Source: JAOBAU01 sp034667465 (GTDB lineage Bacteria; Acidobacteriota; Thermoanaerobaculia; Gp7-AA8). From it: a stretch of 64,000 nt of DNA. Of this stretch, positions 17,161 to 26,194 are shown piece by piece. Under the pieces are notes generated by a model. The model worked only from the letters and a program-made list of their open reading frames with translations, ran no database searches and was not told the origin of the DNA. The DNA lies in contig JAXDJV010000004.1 in the NCBI GenBank assembly GCA_034667465.1, forward strand, positions 62,001 to 126,000, read 5' to 3'. Positions within the stretch are counted from its first letter, which is position 1. Each line of letters starts with the position of its first letter. Both the position numbers and the translations under genes were made by a program.

Positions 17161-18566
17161 TCGAAAAAAAGCACAAAGCGCTTGCGTCGATCTACCTCGT
17201 CAACGACGCCGTCGCCTCGAATCTGGCGATGCTGATGGCGTGGTATCTCCGCTTCGACGTCGAAGTGGTCCGCGTCACCAAAGGACAGCAGGGACTTGAG
17301 ATCTACGCGTACCTGCTGCCCCTCGTCTCGATCGTCTTCCCGCTCGCGTTCGCGGTTCAGGGTCTCTATCGCATTCGCCCGACGCGCTCGAAAACGGAGG
17401 AGTGGCTCGCGGTCGCGATCGGCTCGGTCGTCGCGACGGTCGTTCTCTCCGGCGTGCTGCTCTGGATCCGTCCCGGGAATCCCGACGTTCTCTATTCGCG
17501 CGCGACGCTCGGCATCTTCATGATCTGCGCGATGCTCTTCACGATCGTCGGACGCTCGATCGTTCGCGGTCTCGTCGAGCGGCGTCATCGCGCCGGAAGA
17601 GATCTCGATCGCGTGCTCATCGCCGGCAACGGCGAGCTCGCGCGCGCGGTCGTCGAGCGGATGACGTCGCATCGCGAGCTCGGCTTCCGCATCGTCGGTT
17701 ATCTCCGCAACGGCGAAGCGGGCTCGCTCGAAGGGCTCGAATGCCTCGGCACGATCGAAGAAGCCGAGCACGTCGTGAAGCAGCACGACATCGATCACGT
17801 CTTCGTCGCGCTGCCGCACGCGTCGTCGCCGGCGATGATGTCGCTCCTCGATCGCCTGACGCGTTCGTGCGTCGTCTCCATTCACGTCGTTCCCGATCTG
17901 CTGCAGTTCATGGTCCTCCGCTCGCGCGTCGAAGATCTCGACGGCCTGCCGACCATCAACCTTTCGGAAACGCCGCTCGAAGGCTGGAGCCGTTTCGTGA
18001 AGCGCGGCTTCGATCTCTTCGTCGCCGCGTCAGCGCTCGTCGTGTTCTCGCCGATCATGCTGCTCGTCGCGCTGGCGATCCGGCTCGAGGATCGCGGTCC
18101 GATTTTCTATCGCCAGGTGCGGATGGGACTCGATGGCAAGCCGTTCGACATCGTGAAGTTCCGCTCGATGCGCGTCGGTGCGGAGTCGATGACCGGCGCG
18201 GTCTGGGCGGAGAAAGACGACCCGCGCCGCACGCGCGTCGGCCGGCTCATTCGCGAGACGTCGATCGATGAGTTGCCGCAACTCTTCAACGTGCTCCTCG
18301 GCGACATGAGCGTCGTCGGTCCGCGTCCCGAGCGTCCGCAGTTCGTCGAACAGTTCCGCTCCGAGTTTCCGCACTACATGCTTCGCCACAAAGTGCGCGC
18401 CGGCATCACCGGCTGGGCGCAGGTTCACGGATGGCGCGGCAACACGTCGATCCGGATGCGCATCGAGCACGATCTCTACTACATCGAGAACTGGTCGCTG
18501 ATGCTCGATCTGAAGATCCTCTTCATGACGGTCATCCACGGCCTTCGCCACGAGAACGCGTACTGA
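17157..18566 (+). CDS. Undecaprenyl-phosphate sugar phosphotransferase (exopolysaccharide initiation)
   Basis: This 469-residue polytopic membrane protein has four N-terminal membrane segments, a Rossmann-like CoA-binding region (VLIAGNGELARAVVERM), one further helix, and the bacterial sugar-transferase domain. The last shows KRGFDLFVAASALV, PIFYRQVRMG, KFRSMRVG and GDMSVVGPRPERP, and ends in the usual ENWSLMLDLKILFMT tail. It is the WcaJ/PssY type that loads the first hexose-1-phosphate onto undecaprenyl phosphate at the inner membrane. It starts at an ATGA overlap with the GT4 gene. Confidence 0.93.
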   Translation: MIEKKHKALASIYLVNDAVASNLAMLMAWYLRFDVEVVRVTKGQQGLEIYAYLLPLVSIVFPLAFAVQGLYRIRPTRSKTEEWLAVAIGSVVATVVLSGVLLWIRPGNPDVLYSRATLGIFMICAMLFTIVGRSIVRGLVERRHRAGRDLDRVLIAGNGELARAVVERMTSHRELGFRIVGYLRNGEAGSLEGLECLGTIEEAEHVVKQHDIDHVFVALPHASSPAMMSLLDRLTRSCVVSIHVVPDLLQFMVLRSRVEDLDGLPTINLSETPLEGWSRFVKRGFDLFVAASALVVFSPIMLLVALAIRLEDRGPIFYRQVRMGLDGKPFDIVKFRSMRVGAESMTGAVWAEKDDPRRTRVGRLIRETSIDELPQLFNVLLGDMSVVGPRPERPQFVEQFRSEFPHYMLRHKVRAGITGWAQVHGWRGNTSIRMRIEHDLYYIENWSLMLDLKILFMTVIHGLRHENAY

Positions 18567-18570
18567 CGTC

Positions 18571-19023
18571 ATGGCGGATCGCGATCGCAACACATTCGTT
18601 CGGCTCATCGCCGTCTTCCGTCTGCTGAAGGCGGCCGCGCTCGTCGTGCTCGCGGTCAACGCGCCGCGGCTTCTGAGTCCGGCGATGCACGAACGACTCG
18701 CGCATCTGCTGAACGTCTCGCGCCACGACGTGCTGCATCGGCTCATCGCGTCGGTGCTGCATCTCTCGCCGCAACGCGTTGAGGAGCTGGCCATCGCCAT
18801 GATTGCGTATGCGCTGCTCTTCACCGTCGAAGGGATCGGGCTCTGGATGGGGAAGGTATGGGCCGAGTATCTGACGATCGTCGCGACCGCGTCGTTCATC
18901 CCGTTCGAGATCTATGAAGTGATGAAGAGGGTGAGCGCCGCGAGAGTGTCGGCGCTCGTCATCAACATCGTCATCGTGATCTATCTCGTCCTGCACCGTT
19001 TGCACGCCCGCCGGTCGCTATAA
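18571..19023 (+). CDS. DUF2127 family membrane protein
   Basis: This 150-residue protein follows the sugar transferase after 4 bp. The N-terminal LIAVFRLLKAAALVVLAV matches the start of DUF2127, and about four membrane helices are visible with a C-terminal basic tail (HRLHARRSL). The role of the family is not known. It is likely co-transcribed with the glycan genes. Its stop codon lies within the -10-like element of hemL. Confidence 0.8.
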   Translation: MADRDRNTFVRLIAVFRLLKAAALVVLAVNAPRLLSPAMHERLAHLLNVSRHDVLHRLIASVLHLSPQRVEELAIAMIAYALLFTVEGIGLWMGKVWAEYLTIVATASFIPFEIYEVMKRVSAARVSALVINIVIVIYLVLHRLHARRSL

Positions 19024-19024
19024 T
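19019..19024 (+). promoter_or_regulatory. -10 box TATAAT, predicted leaderless start of hemL
   Basis: A perfect TATAAT ends 11 nt before the hemL ATG. The spacer (CCGCCCCCGCA) lacks a ribosome-binding site. No -35 at 16-18 bp is obvious. Confidence 0.55.
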
Positions 19025-19035
19025 CCGCCCCCGCA

Positions 19036-20325
19036 ATGGGCAAACAATCGGAAGCTTTCTTTCAGCGCGCGCAGGAAGTCCTGCCGGGTGGCGTCAACTC
19101 GCCGGTCCGGGCATTCCGCGGCGTCGGCGGCTCGCCGCTGTTCATCGAGATGGCGCAGGGGTCGCGGATCTTCGACGTCGACAACCTGCAGTACATCGAC
19201 TGCGTCGGTTCGTGGGGACCGATGATTCTCGGTCACGGCCATCGCTACGTCGTCGAAGCGGTCAAAAAAGCGGCGACGCGCGGATTCTCGTTCGGCGCGC
19301 CGACCATCGGCGAAGTCGAGCTCGCCGAGATGGTCATCGCCGCGATTCCGTCGATGGAGATGCTGCGGCTCGTCAACTCCGGAACCGAAGCGACGATGAG
19401 CGCGTTGCGACTCGCACGCGCCGCGACCGGACGGAGCGTCGTCGTGAAGTTCGATGGCGGCTATCACGGCCACGTCGACTCGCTGCTCGTCAAAGCGGGC
19501 TCCGGCGGCGCGACGTTCAACGTTCCCGATTCGGCCGGCGTGCCGAAGGAAGTGACGCAGCTGACGATCAGCATTCCGTACAACGATCTCGACGCGGTGC
19601 GTGCGGTGATGAGCAACGAGGTCGCCGCGATCATCGTCGAGCCGGTGGCCGGCAACATGGGCTGCGTCCCGCCGGCGGAAGGATTCCTTCAGGGTCTGCG
19701 CGAGATTTGCGACCAGCACGGCGCGCTGCTGATTCTCGATGAGGTCATGACCGGCTTCCGCGTTTCGTACAACGGCGCGCAGGCGCTGTACGGCGTCAAG
19801 CCCGACATCACGACGCTCGGCAAAGTGATTGGCGGCGGCATGCCGATCGGCGCATACGGCGCATCGCGCGAACTGATGCAGCTCGTTTCGCCGCTCGGTC
19901 CGATGTATCAGGCGGGAACGCTTTCCGGCAATCCGATCGCCGTCGCCGCGGGTCGCGCGACGCTCAGCGTGCTGAAGAACTCGTCGATCTACAACGATCT
20001 CGAAGAGCGGAGCGCGGAGTTCGAAACGGGCGTGAAAGCGGCGGCGGAGAAACACAACGTGCCGATTGTCGTGAACCGCGTCGGCTCGATGTGGACGATC
20101 TTCTTCACCGATTCGCCGGTCACCGATTTCGAGTCGGCCGACAAATCGAAGCGCGAGAAGTTCGCGCGCTTCTTTCACCTCATGCTCGCCGAGGGTGTTT
20201 ATCTGCCGCCGTCGCAGCTGGAGGCGGCGTTCTTCTCCGCCGCGCACGCGAAGAAAGACATCCTGCAGCTGATCGAGCGCGTCGACCGCGTGCTGAAAAA
20301 GATTGCGTGGGAGTTTGAGAAGTAG
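19036..20325 (+). CDS. hemL: Glutamate-1-semialdehyde 2,1-aminomutase
   Basis: This 429-residue PLP enzyme makes 5-aminolevulinate from glutamate-1-semialdehyde, the C5 route to heme. It shows LPGGVNSPVRAF, VNSGTEATMSALRLARAATG, DGGYHGHVDSLLVKAGSG, LDEVMTGFR and the PLP lysine in TTLGKVIGGGMPIGAYGG-like sequence (GKVIGGGMPIGAYGAS). The length and every block fit HemL rather than other class III aminotransferases. It is probably monocistronic from its own TATAAT. A hairpin covers its stop codon and separates it from convergent crcB. Confidence 0.97.
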   Translation: MGKQSEAFFQRAQEVLPGGVNSPVRAFRGVGGSPLFIEMAQGSRIFDVDNLQYIDCVGSWGPMILGHGHRYVVEAVKKAATRGFSFGAPTIGEVELAEMVIAAIPSMEMLRLVNSGTEATMSALRLARAATGRSVVVKFDGGYHGHVDSLLVKAGSGGATFNVPDSAGVPKEVTQLTISIPYNDLDAVRAVMSNEVAAIIVEPVAGNMGCVPPAEGFLQGLREICDQHGALLILDEVMTGFRVSYNGAQALYGVKPDITTLGKVIGGGMPIGAYGASRELMQLVSPLGPMYQAGTLSGNPIAVAAGRATLSVLKNSSIYNDLEERSAEFETGVKAAAEKHNVPIVVNRVGSMWTIFFTDSPVTDFESADKSKREKFARFFHLMLAEGVYLPPSQLEAAFFSAAHAKKDILQLIERVDRVLKKIAWEFEK

Positions 20326-20346
20326 CGCGTCTCAGAACAGACGCGC
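20325..20346. terminator. Hairpin between convergent hemL and crcB
   Basis: A perfect 8-bp stem GCGCGTCT/AGACGCGC has a 6-nt loop. It spans the hemL stop codon and the last codons of crcB. There is no T-tract, so it is only a candidate bidirectional terminator. Confidence 0.45.
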
Positions 20347-20703
20347 GATCATCGCGCCGAGCCGCACCGCCGCGAATCCTGCCACGACTGAGGCCACGAC
20401 GTTCGCCATCGCCCAGCCGGTGGCGCCGTTGAGCGTCAGCGTGTGCGTCTCGAACTCGAATGTGGAAAACGTCGTGTAGGCGCCGAGGAAACCGGTGGCG
20501 ATCAGCAGGCGCAAGGTCGGATCGGGCGTGCGGACGAGCGCCAGCGACAGGAAGAGTCCGATGACGAAACAGCCGCTGACGTTGATTGCGAACGTCGCCA
20601 TCGGGAACGGCCGCCGCCAGAACGAATCGAACCAGACGCCGAGCGCGTAACGGGCGATCGCGCCGGCGAATCCGCCTGCTCCGACTACGAGATAGCGAAT
20701 CAT
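20332..20703 (-). CDS. crcB: Fluoride ion channel CrcB/Fluc
   Basis: This 123-residue, four-helix membrane protein exports F-. Family hallmarks are GGFAGAIARY, TFAINVSGCFVIG and GFLGAYTTFSTFE, the phenylalanine box and Na+ site region. Fluc works as a dual-topology dimer; only one copy is seen. GAGGAG lies 6 bp before the ATG. No fluoride riboswitch can be fitted into the 36 bp before divergent ftsE. Confidence 0.96.
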   Translation of the reverse strand: MIRYLVVGAGGFAGAIARYALGVWFDSFWRRPFPMATFAINVSGCFVIGLFLSLALVRTPDPTLRLLIATGFLGAYTTFSTFEFETHTLTLNGATGWAMANVVASVVAGFAAVRLGAMIARLF

Positions 20704-20739
20704 CGCGGCTCCTCTCCGGTATCATGAACGCAGGCGCTC

Positions 20740-21459
20740 ATGATCCACTTTTATCACGTCACGAAAAAATTCGACCGCTACTCGACAGCGCTCCATGACG
20801 TGACGTTTCAAATCGAGAAAGGGGAGTTCGTCTTCGTGACCGGTCCGAGCGGCGCCGGCAAGTCGACTCTTCTCAAGCTGATTCTGCGTCAGATGCTGCC
20901 GACCGAAGGGCAGGTCATCGTGAACGGCCGCAACCTCAACGCCATGCGCCGCGGCCAGGTGCCGTACTTCCGACGCGAGATCGGCATGGTCTTCCAGGAT
21001 TTCAAACTGATCGAACGGATGACGGTTTTCGAGAACCTCTCTTTCATCCTCACGGTCCTCGGCGTCGCGCCGAAAGAGCACAAGAAAAAAGCCTACAGCG
21101 CGCTGCGCGCCGTCAGTCTTCATCACAAGATGAACGCGTATCCGCTGCAGCTCTCCGGCGGCGAACAGCAGCGCGTCGCCATCGCGCGTGCGCTCATCAA
21201 CGATCCGCTCGTCCTCATCGCCGACGAGCCGACCGGCAATCTCGATCCCGATCTCTCGAACGACATCGTGCAGATCTTCAACGAAGCGAACCTGCGCGGC
21301 TCGACGATCCTCCTTGCCACGCACGACCGCGAGCTGATCCGCAGCAGCGGACGGCGCGTCCTGTCGCTCCTGCACGGGCGTATCAGCGACGAGAAGATTG
21401 CGGCGCCGGAGCCGGTCGCCGCGCGCGGCGGCGAATCGCTTTTCGTCAACTGGTCGTGA
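20740..21459 (+). CDS. ftsE: Cell division ATP-binding protein FtsE
   Basis: This 239-residue ABC ATPase starts MIHFYHVTKKFDRYSTALHD. It has Walker A GPSGAGKST, signature LSGGEQQRV, Walker B VLIADEPTGNLD and the FtsE-typical block GMVFQDFKLIERMTVFENL. With FtsX it activates septal murein hydrolases at the inner membrane. A possible -10 (TATCAT, 20720-20725) lies 14 nt upstream. ftsX follows after 5 bp. Confidence 0.96.
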   Translation: MIHFYHVTKKFDRYSTALHDVTFQIEKGEFVFVTGPSGAGKSTLLKLILRQMLPTEGQVIVNGRNLNAMRRGQVPYFRREIGMVFQDFKLIERMTVFENLSFILTVLGVAPKEHKKKAYSALRAVSLHHKMNAYPLQLSGGEQQRVAIARALINDPLVLIADEPTGNLDPDLSNDIVQIFNEANLRGSTILLATHDRELIRSSGRRVLSLLHGRISDEKIAAPEPVAARGGESLFVNWS

Positions 21460-21464
21460 GCTGA

Positions 21465-22397
21465 ATGGCTCGCGATTTCATCCCCGGCAGGCGCGAGCCT
21501 GAAGTTCCGTCGGGCGCAATCAGTTACTTCATCCGCGAGGCGCTGCGCCGCCTCTGGATCTCCAAGCGTACGAGCTTCGTCGCCATCGCCATGATCGCGA
21601 TGTCGCTCCTGATCCTCGGAGCGTTCCTGCTCGTTTCCGACAACCTCGAGCGCGCCGTCGAGCGATGGCAGGGGACGTCGCGCGTGACGATCTACTTCAG
21701 CGCCGATGCGACGCCGCAACAGATCCAGGCGGTCGACGCGTGGCTCGGTGCGCATCGCGATCTCGCGCGACGAAAGTTCGTGACGAAAGAGCAGGCGCTG
21801 GTGCGCTTCCGCGGCTACTTCAACGATCTTTCCGACGTCGTCTCGCAGCTCGATGAGAATCCGTTTCCGCCGTCGTTCGAATGCGAGGTCGTGCCGCAGA
21901 TCGCGCAGTCGGGTGCGCTCGCGCCGCAGCTGACGCAATTGCGCACGCTGAGCGGCGTCGACGAGGTGCAGTTCGACTGGGAGTGGATCGCGCGGCTGCG
22001 GCGGCTCGTCAATCTGATCAACATCGCCGGGTTCATCATCGGCGGGATTCTCGCGATTGCAGCGGCGTTCACGATCGCGAACGTCATCCGCCTGACGATG
22101 ATGCTCTATCGCGAAGAGATCGAGATCATGCGGCTCGTCGGCGCGACGGAACGGATCATCCGCGGCCCGTTCATCATCGAAGGAATCCTGCAGGGAATCA
22201 TCGGCGGTGTCGTCGCGGTGCTGCTGCTCTTCGGGCTCTTCGTCGCCGCGCGCAGCTTCATCGTGCCGGCGCGGTCGCTGTTATGGGGATTTCTCTTCGC
22301 CGCGTTTTTGCCGTGGACGAAGATCGCCGGACTCGTCGCCGGCGGCATGGTCGCCGGCTGGTTCGGCAGCTGGCTTTCCGTGCGCGAACGGCCGTAG
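21465..22397 (+). CDS. ftsX: Cell division protein FtsX
   Basis: This 310-residue permease-like protein has one N-terminal membrane helix, a periplasmic domain of about 110 residues (the hydrolase-activator loop) and three C-terminal helices (FtsX/PF02687). The characteristic segments IREALRRLWISKRTS, VTIYFSADATPQQ and IMRLVGATERIIRGPFIIEG are present. It pairs with ftsE directly upstream. Start ATG 21465; no other start fits the helix order. It converges on the PEBP gene with a 9-bp gap. Confidence 0.96.
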   Translation: MARDFIPGRREPEVPSGAISYFIREALRRLWISKRTSFVAIAMIAMSLLILGAFLLVSDNLERAVERWQGTSRVTIYFSADATPQQIQAVDAWLGAHRDLARRKFVTKEQALVRFRGYFNDLSDVVSQLDENPFPPSFECEVVPQIAQSGALAPQLTQLRTLSGVDEVQFDWEWIARLRRLVNLINIAGFIIGGILAIAAAFTIANVIRLTMMLYREEIEIMRLVGATERIIRGPFIIEGILQGIIGGVVAVLLLFGLFVAARSFIVPARSLLWGFLFAAFLPWTKIAGLVAGGMVAGWFGSWLSVRERP

Positions 22398-22406
22398 CGC
22401 GTTTGA

Positions 22407-22967
22407 TCAGTGACCGCGCAGGCCGGTCAGCGACGCCTCGCCGAGCGTGTGACCTTTGATGATGAAGCGCAGCTTGCGCCACGTCATCGGAGTACCGGCG
22501 TCATCGATCGATTCAAGGTCGAGCGCGAAGACCGTGAAGCGGTACTCGTGCGCTGGCCCTGCCGGTGGACACGGTCCACCGTAGTTGCGGCGGAGGAAGT
22601 CGTTGTACGCGTGGCGTCCGGCGGGCGCGAGCTCCGGTTCTGTTGCTCCGGCGTTCGCGGGGAGCGCGGTAACGCTCGCAGGAATGTTGTACGCGACCCA
22701 GTGGACGAATCCGTCACCGCCGCGCGCGTTGTAATCGTCCAGCACGAGCGCGAAACTCTTCGCGCCGGCCGGCGCGTTGTTCCACGCGAGCGCCGGCGAC
22801 ACATTCGCGCCGTGACAATCGAGACCGTTCAGCACGGAGCTGTCGGGCAGCGTCGCGCCGGCCTGAAAATCGGAACTGGTCAGTACGAATGACGTCAGCG
22901 CCGGCTTATGCGCGCACGCCGCCAGCGCGAGCGCGAGGAGCAACGTCGTTGCGCGCGGCGCGGTCAT
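22407..22967 (-). CDS. YbhB/YbcL (PEBP-like) lipoprotein
   Basis: This is a 186-residue protein with a lipoprotein signal (TTLLLALALAAC) and a PEBP fold. Typical YbhB motifs are present: CHGANVSPALAW, AKSFALVLDDYNA, FVHWVAYNIPASVT, and NDFLRRNYGGPCPPAGPAH near the ligand pocket. The function of bacterial PEBP homologues is not settled. The ATG at 22967 shares a base with the stop of the purine nucleoside phosphorylase gene (TGATG), so the two are coupled. Confidence 0.92.
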   Translation of the reverse strand: MTAPRATTLLLALALAACAHKPALTSFVLTSSDFQAGATLPDSSVLNGLDCHGANVSPALAWNNAPAGAKSFALVLDDYNARGGDGFVHWVAYNIPASVTALPANAGATEPELAPAGRHAYNDFLRRNYGGPCPPAGPAHEYRFTVFALDLESIDDAGTPMTWRKLRFIIKGHTLGEASLTGLRGH

Positions 22968-23782
22968 CACGGCAGCTTCGCGATTACGCCGAGCACGAGC
23001 GACGTGAACGTTTCCTTCACCCGCTGCGTCGTTTCCATCACTTCGGTGTGCGTCAGTTTTTGCGGCAGGATTCCCGCGGCCATGTTCGTGATGCACGAAA
23101 TGCCGAGGACCGGAATGCCCATGTGCGACATCGCGATCGCTTCGGGAACGGTCGACATGCCGACGGCGTCGGCGCCGAGCGTGCGGAACGCGCGAATCTC
23201 AGCCGGCGTCTCGTACGTCGGACCTGACAGGAAGAGATAGACGCCTTCCTGCACTTTGATGTTTTTCTCTTTCGCGACGTTCTTCGCGATGTCGCGCAGC
23301 GACGCCGGATAGGCCTCGGTCATGTCGGGGAAGCGGACGCCGAGCTCGTCGACGTTCGGTCCGCGCAGCGGGTTTACGCCCGAGAGATTGATGTGGTCGG
23401 AGATGATCATCAGATCGCCGGCGACGTATGACGTGTTCACGCCGCCCGCGGCGTTCGTGACGATCAGCGATTTGATGCCGAGACGACCGACGACGCGCGC
23501 GAGCAGCATCACGTCGGCCATGTCGTGGCCTTCGTAGAAGTGCATCCGTCCGGCGAGCGCCGCGACTTCGACGCCGCCGACGCGGCCGAGGATCAGCTGT
23601 CCCTTGTGTCCGACGACGGTCGATGCTTTCGCACCGGGGATTTCGCCGTATGGAACGACGGCGTCGACGTCGATGGCGTCGACCACATCGCCGAGGCCGG
23701 AGCCGAGAACCATTCCCACGCGCGGCTGGATGCGCGTCTTCGAACGAACGTAAGAAACAGCCTCATCGATGGCTTTAATCAT
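22967..23782 (-). CDS. punA: Purine nucleoside phosphorylase
   Basis: This 271-residue enzyme splits purine nucleosides with phosphate to base and (deoxy)ribose-1-phosphate. It is a trimeric class-II PNP: GMVLGSGLGDVVDAI, the phosphate/sugar site GRMHFYEGH, TNAAGGVNTSYVAGDLMIISDHINLSG split over two blocks, GPTYETPAEIRAFRTLGADAVGMSTVPE, and SCITNMAAGI. A CNT nucleoside transporter lies nearby at 24739, giving uptake plus salvage. A TACAAT hexamer sits 8 nt before the ATG and there is no Shine-Dalgarno. Confidence 0.96.
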   Translation of the reverse strand: MIKAIDEAVSYVRSKTRIQPRVGMVLGSGLGDVVDAIDVDAVVPYGEIPGAKASTVVGHKGQLILGRVGGVEVAALAGRMHFYEGHDMADVMLLARVVGRLGIKSLIVTNAAGGVNTSYVAGDLMIISDHINLSGVNPLRGPNVDELGVRFPDMTEAYPASLRDIAKNVAKEKNIKVQEGVYLFLSGPTYETPAEIRAFRTLGADAVGMSTVPEAIAMSHMGIPVLGISCITNMAAGILPQKLTHTEVMETTQRVKETFTSLVLGVIAKLP

Positions 23783-23790
23783 GGCGGCGC

Positions 23791-23796
23791 ATTGTA
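23791..23796 (-). promoter_or_regulatory. -10 box TACAAT, predicted leaderless start of punA
   Basis: On the minus strand TACAAT ends 8 nt before the ATG at 23782. A TTGCAC sits 15 bp further upstream as a weak -35 candidate. There is no ribosome-binding site. Confidence 0.5.
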
Positions 23797-23826
23797 AACG
23801 GTTGCCGCGGTGTGCAAACTGCGCCG

Positions 23827-24675
23827 ATGCAGAAATCGATCGCCGCTCTTTCGCTGGCGCTTTGCGCCGGTTCGCTCTTCGCCGCTGATGCTCCGGGTCC
23901 GGAGCACTACCTGAAGGTCCTCATCGACTCGAAAAATATCTACACGATGCAAACCGGGCCGGTGGCGAACTCCGCGTCGCTGCTCAACTGTCCGTCGGCG
24001 GATGAACGGCCGCGCGCCAGCTCGGATGCGATGTCGGCGAAAGGACACTTCGCCGCGGCGAATGCACACGCGGATGCGGGTCGCGCGAATGAAGCGCGCG
24101 AGGAACTGGTGAAGGCGCTCGTCGCCGATCCGTCGCTCGGCGCGGCACTCGCGGCGCTCGAGAAATCGCCGGCGTCGTACGGAGTGAAGCCGCTCGTTCG
24201 TCATCCGTTCGATCCGCCGCAGGGTCTGGTCGGCAATCGGAAGAGCGACGTCATCGAGTTGTCGACCGGCGTCGACGGCGCGTGGCTCAGCTACGGAGTC
24301 TGCAAGGCGGTCTGGATGTACGAGCCCGACTATCGGAAGAAGCACGGCGCCGCGAAAGATGAATGGTCGGTGGCTGAAGAGAGCGCATGCATCACCAACG
24401 AGCTTCGCGGCGATCTGAACTCGACGCGAACGAAGCTCGAAGAAAAAACGAAAGGCAAAGCGAAACAGGAAGAGGTCAACGCCGCGCTCCCGGAGCCGAT
24501 TCGACACGTTCGCGAAGTAGCCGAGAAGAAGCTGCTCGACGGCTACGTCCTCTTCGAGGTGCTCGGCCAGCGTTGCCCGGCGGCGATCGCCGCACTCGAC
24601 GATAACGGCCGCGCGGAGCTCGAGCGCTACATCCGCGAGTACGTCGTCGTGCCGCTCTCATCCGATTCTCATTGA
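23827..24675 (+). CDS. Hypothetical exported protein
   Basis: This 282-residue protein starts with a signal peptide (MQKSIAALSLALCAGSLFAA). An in-frame GTG at 23812 would add five residues before it and is less likely. The middle has a short TPR-like helix pair (AANAHADAGRANEAREELVKALVADPSLGAALAAL in pieces). The C-terminal part is charged and contains four cysteines (LLNC, YGVCKAVW, SACITN, GQRC) that may pair in the periplasm. No family is recognised. It is divergent from punA. Confidence 0.7.
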   Translation: MQKSIAALSLALCAGSLFAADAPGPEHYLKVLIDSKNIYTMQTGPVANSASLLNCPSADERPRASSDAMSAKGHFAAANAHADAGRANEAREELVKALVADPSLGAALAALEKSPASYGVKPLVRHPFDPPQGLVGNRKSDVIELSTGVDGAWLSYGVCKAVWMYEPDYRKKHGAAKDEWSVAEESACITNELRGDLNSTRTKLEEKTKGKAKQEEVNAALPEPIRHVREVAEKKLLDGYVLFEVLGQRCPAAIAALDDNGRAELERYIREYVVVPLSSDSH

Positions 24676-24738
24676 CACTCATCCGCTGCTCTGCTTATCT
24701 GACAGCGGTTCAAATCACACGACGAGAAGGCGGTTCGG

Positions 24739-26151
24739 ATGGAGCGTTTCTCTGCGCTGATCGGTTTCGTATTAATCCTTGCGATCGCATTTGCGTTGTC
24801 GAACAACAAACGGGCGATTCGCTGGAAGACGGTCGGCTGGGGACTGCTGCTGCAGATCCTGACCGCCATCGCCGTTCTGAAAGGCGAACAGATCTCGGCG
24901 CTCTTTGCCGGATTCCGGCCGCCGCTCACCAGCGCCGGCGCGTCGATCGTCTTCATCCTCGTCGCGATCGTCGTCACGTTCGTCGCGGGACGACTTCCCG
25001 AATCGAGCCGCCGCTATATCTGGTACGCGTTCGCGGTCTTCTCGCTCTATCTCTTTCTCGCCTTCAACCTCCTCAAGTTCCTCTTCGAGAACCTGAAAGA
25101 GGTCGTCAACAAGTTGATCGGTTATACCGGCGAGGGATCCAAGTTCGTCTTCGGTCCTCTCGGTGACGACAGCTCGAGCATCGGCTTCGTCTTCGCCTGC
25201 CGCGTCCTTCCGACGATCATCTTCATCGCGTCGATCTTCGCGATCCTCTACTACCTCGGCGTGATGCAGCTCGTCGTAAAGTTCTTCGCGAAGCTGATGA
25301 GCCGTTTCATGGGCGCATCGGGCGCCGAATCAACGTCGGTCGCCGCCTCGATCTTCATGGGCCAGACCGAAGCGCCGCTGACGATCCGTCCGTTCATCGA
25401 CAAGATGACGATGTCGGAGCTGATGACGATCATGACCGCCGGTATGGCGCACATCTCCGGCGGCATCATGGCGGCCTACGTCCTCGTGGCGAAGGTCGAC
25501 GTCATTCACCTGCTGACGGCCGTGATCATGACCGCGCCGGGCGCGATCATGATGGCGAAGATCATCGTTCCCGAAGTCGAGAAGCCGGAGACGGGCGGCG
25601 ACGTGGAAGTGGTCGTGCCGAAGCAGGACGTCAACATCATCGACGCCGCCGGCCGCGGCGCGATCGAAGGTCTGCATCTCTCGCTGAACGTCGCAGGCAT
25701 GCTGATCGCGTTCATCGCACTCGTCGCGCTGGTGAACGGAATCTTCGGCTACGCGCACGGGCTCGTGTCGTGGATTCCGCCGAGCCTCGACATTCTCCTC
25801 GGTTGGATCTTCGCGCCGATCGCGTGGGCGATGGGCGTGGCATGGAAGGACGCCTCCACCATCGGTAACCTCCTCGGTACACGCATGGTGCTCAACGAGT
25901 TCGTCGCATTCGCGAAGCTCGGCGAGATCGTCAAGAACACACCCGGCGCGCTGTCGCCGCGCAGCATCGTGATCACGACATACGCGCTCTGCGGCTTCGC
26001 GAACTTTTCGTCGATCGCGATTCAGATCGGCGGCATCGGGTCGCTCGCACCGAGCCGTCGCGGTGACCTCGCACGCCTCGGGCTGCGCGCCATGATCGCC
26101 GGCACGCTCGCGAACTTCCTGACCGCAACGATCGCCGGAATGCTGCTGTAG
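24739..26151 (+). CDS. Concentrative nucleoside transporter (CNT/NupC family)
   Basis: This 470-residue membrane protein has the CNT core motifs in order: FVFACRVLPTIIFIASIF, GASGAESTSVAASIFMGQTEAPL (split), MTAGMAHISGGIMAAYV, and the C-terminal ALCGFANFSSIAIQIGGIG with conserved NFSS. It couples nucleoside uptake to H+ or Na+ at the inner membrane. Purine nucleoside phosphorylase is encoded close by on the other strand, and a separate BMP-type nucleoside ABC importer lies at 36360-40498. Confidence 0.95.
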   Translation: MERFSALIGFVLILAIAFALSNNKRAIRWKTVGWGLLLQILTAIAVLKGEQISALFAGFRPPLTSAGASIVFILVAIVVTFVAGRLPESSRRYIWYAFAVFSLYLFLAFNLLKFLFENLKEVVNKLIGYTGEGSKFVFGPLGDDSSSIGFVFACRVLPTIIFIASIFAILYYLGVMQLVVKFFAKLMSRFMGASGAESTSVAASIFMGQTEAPLTIRPFIDKMTMSELMTIMTAGMAHISGGIMAAYVLVAKVDVIHLLTAVIMTAPGAIMMAKIIVPEVEKPETGGDVEVVVPKQDVNIIDAAGRGAIEGLHLSLNVAGMLIAFIALVALVNGIFGYAHGLVSWIPPSLDILLGWIFAPIAWAMGVAWKDASTIGNLLGTRMVLNEFVAFAKLGEIVKNTPGALSPRSIVITTYALCGFANFSSIAIQIGGIGSLAPSRRGDLARLGLRAMIAGTLANFLTATIAGMLL

Positions 26152-26168
26152 AAACTAACGCTACAATC

Positions 26169-26192
26169 CGCTCCGTTTTTCGAAAAGGAGCG
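26169..26192 (+). promoter_or_regulatory. Hairpin enclosing the ribosome-binding site of the 3-hydroxyacyl-CoA dehydrogenase
   Basis: CGCTCC (26169-26174) pairs with GGAGCG (26187-26192), with TTTT/AAAA extending the stem past a bulged G. The 3' arm contains the Shine-Dalgarno AAAAGGAG of the gene starting at 26195. A TACAAT hexamer at 26162-26167 precedes it. Confidence 0.45.
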
Positions 26193-26194
26193 AC

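Noticed and set aside
19018..20247. Open frame of 409 codons on the minus strand
   Set aside because: It is fully antisense to hemL, whose family identity is clear. The composition is dominated by Arg, His and Asp.
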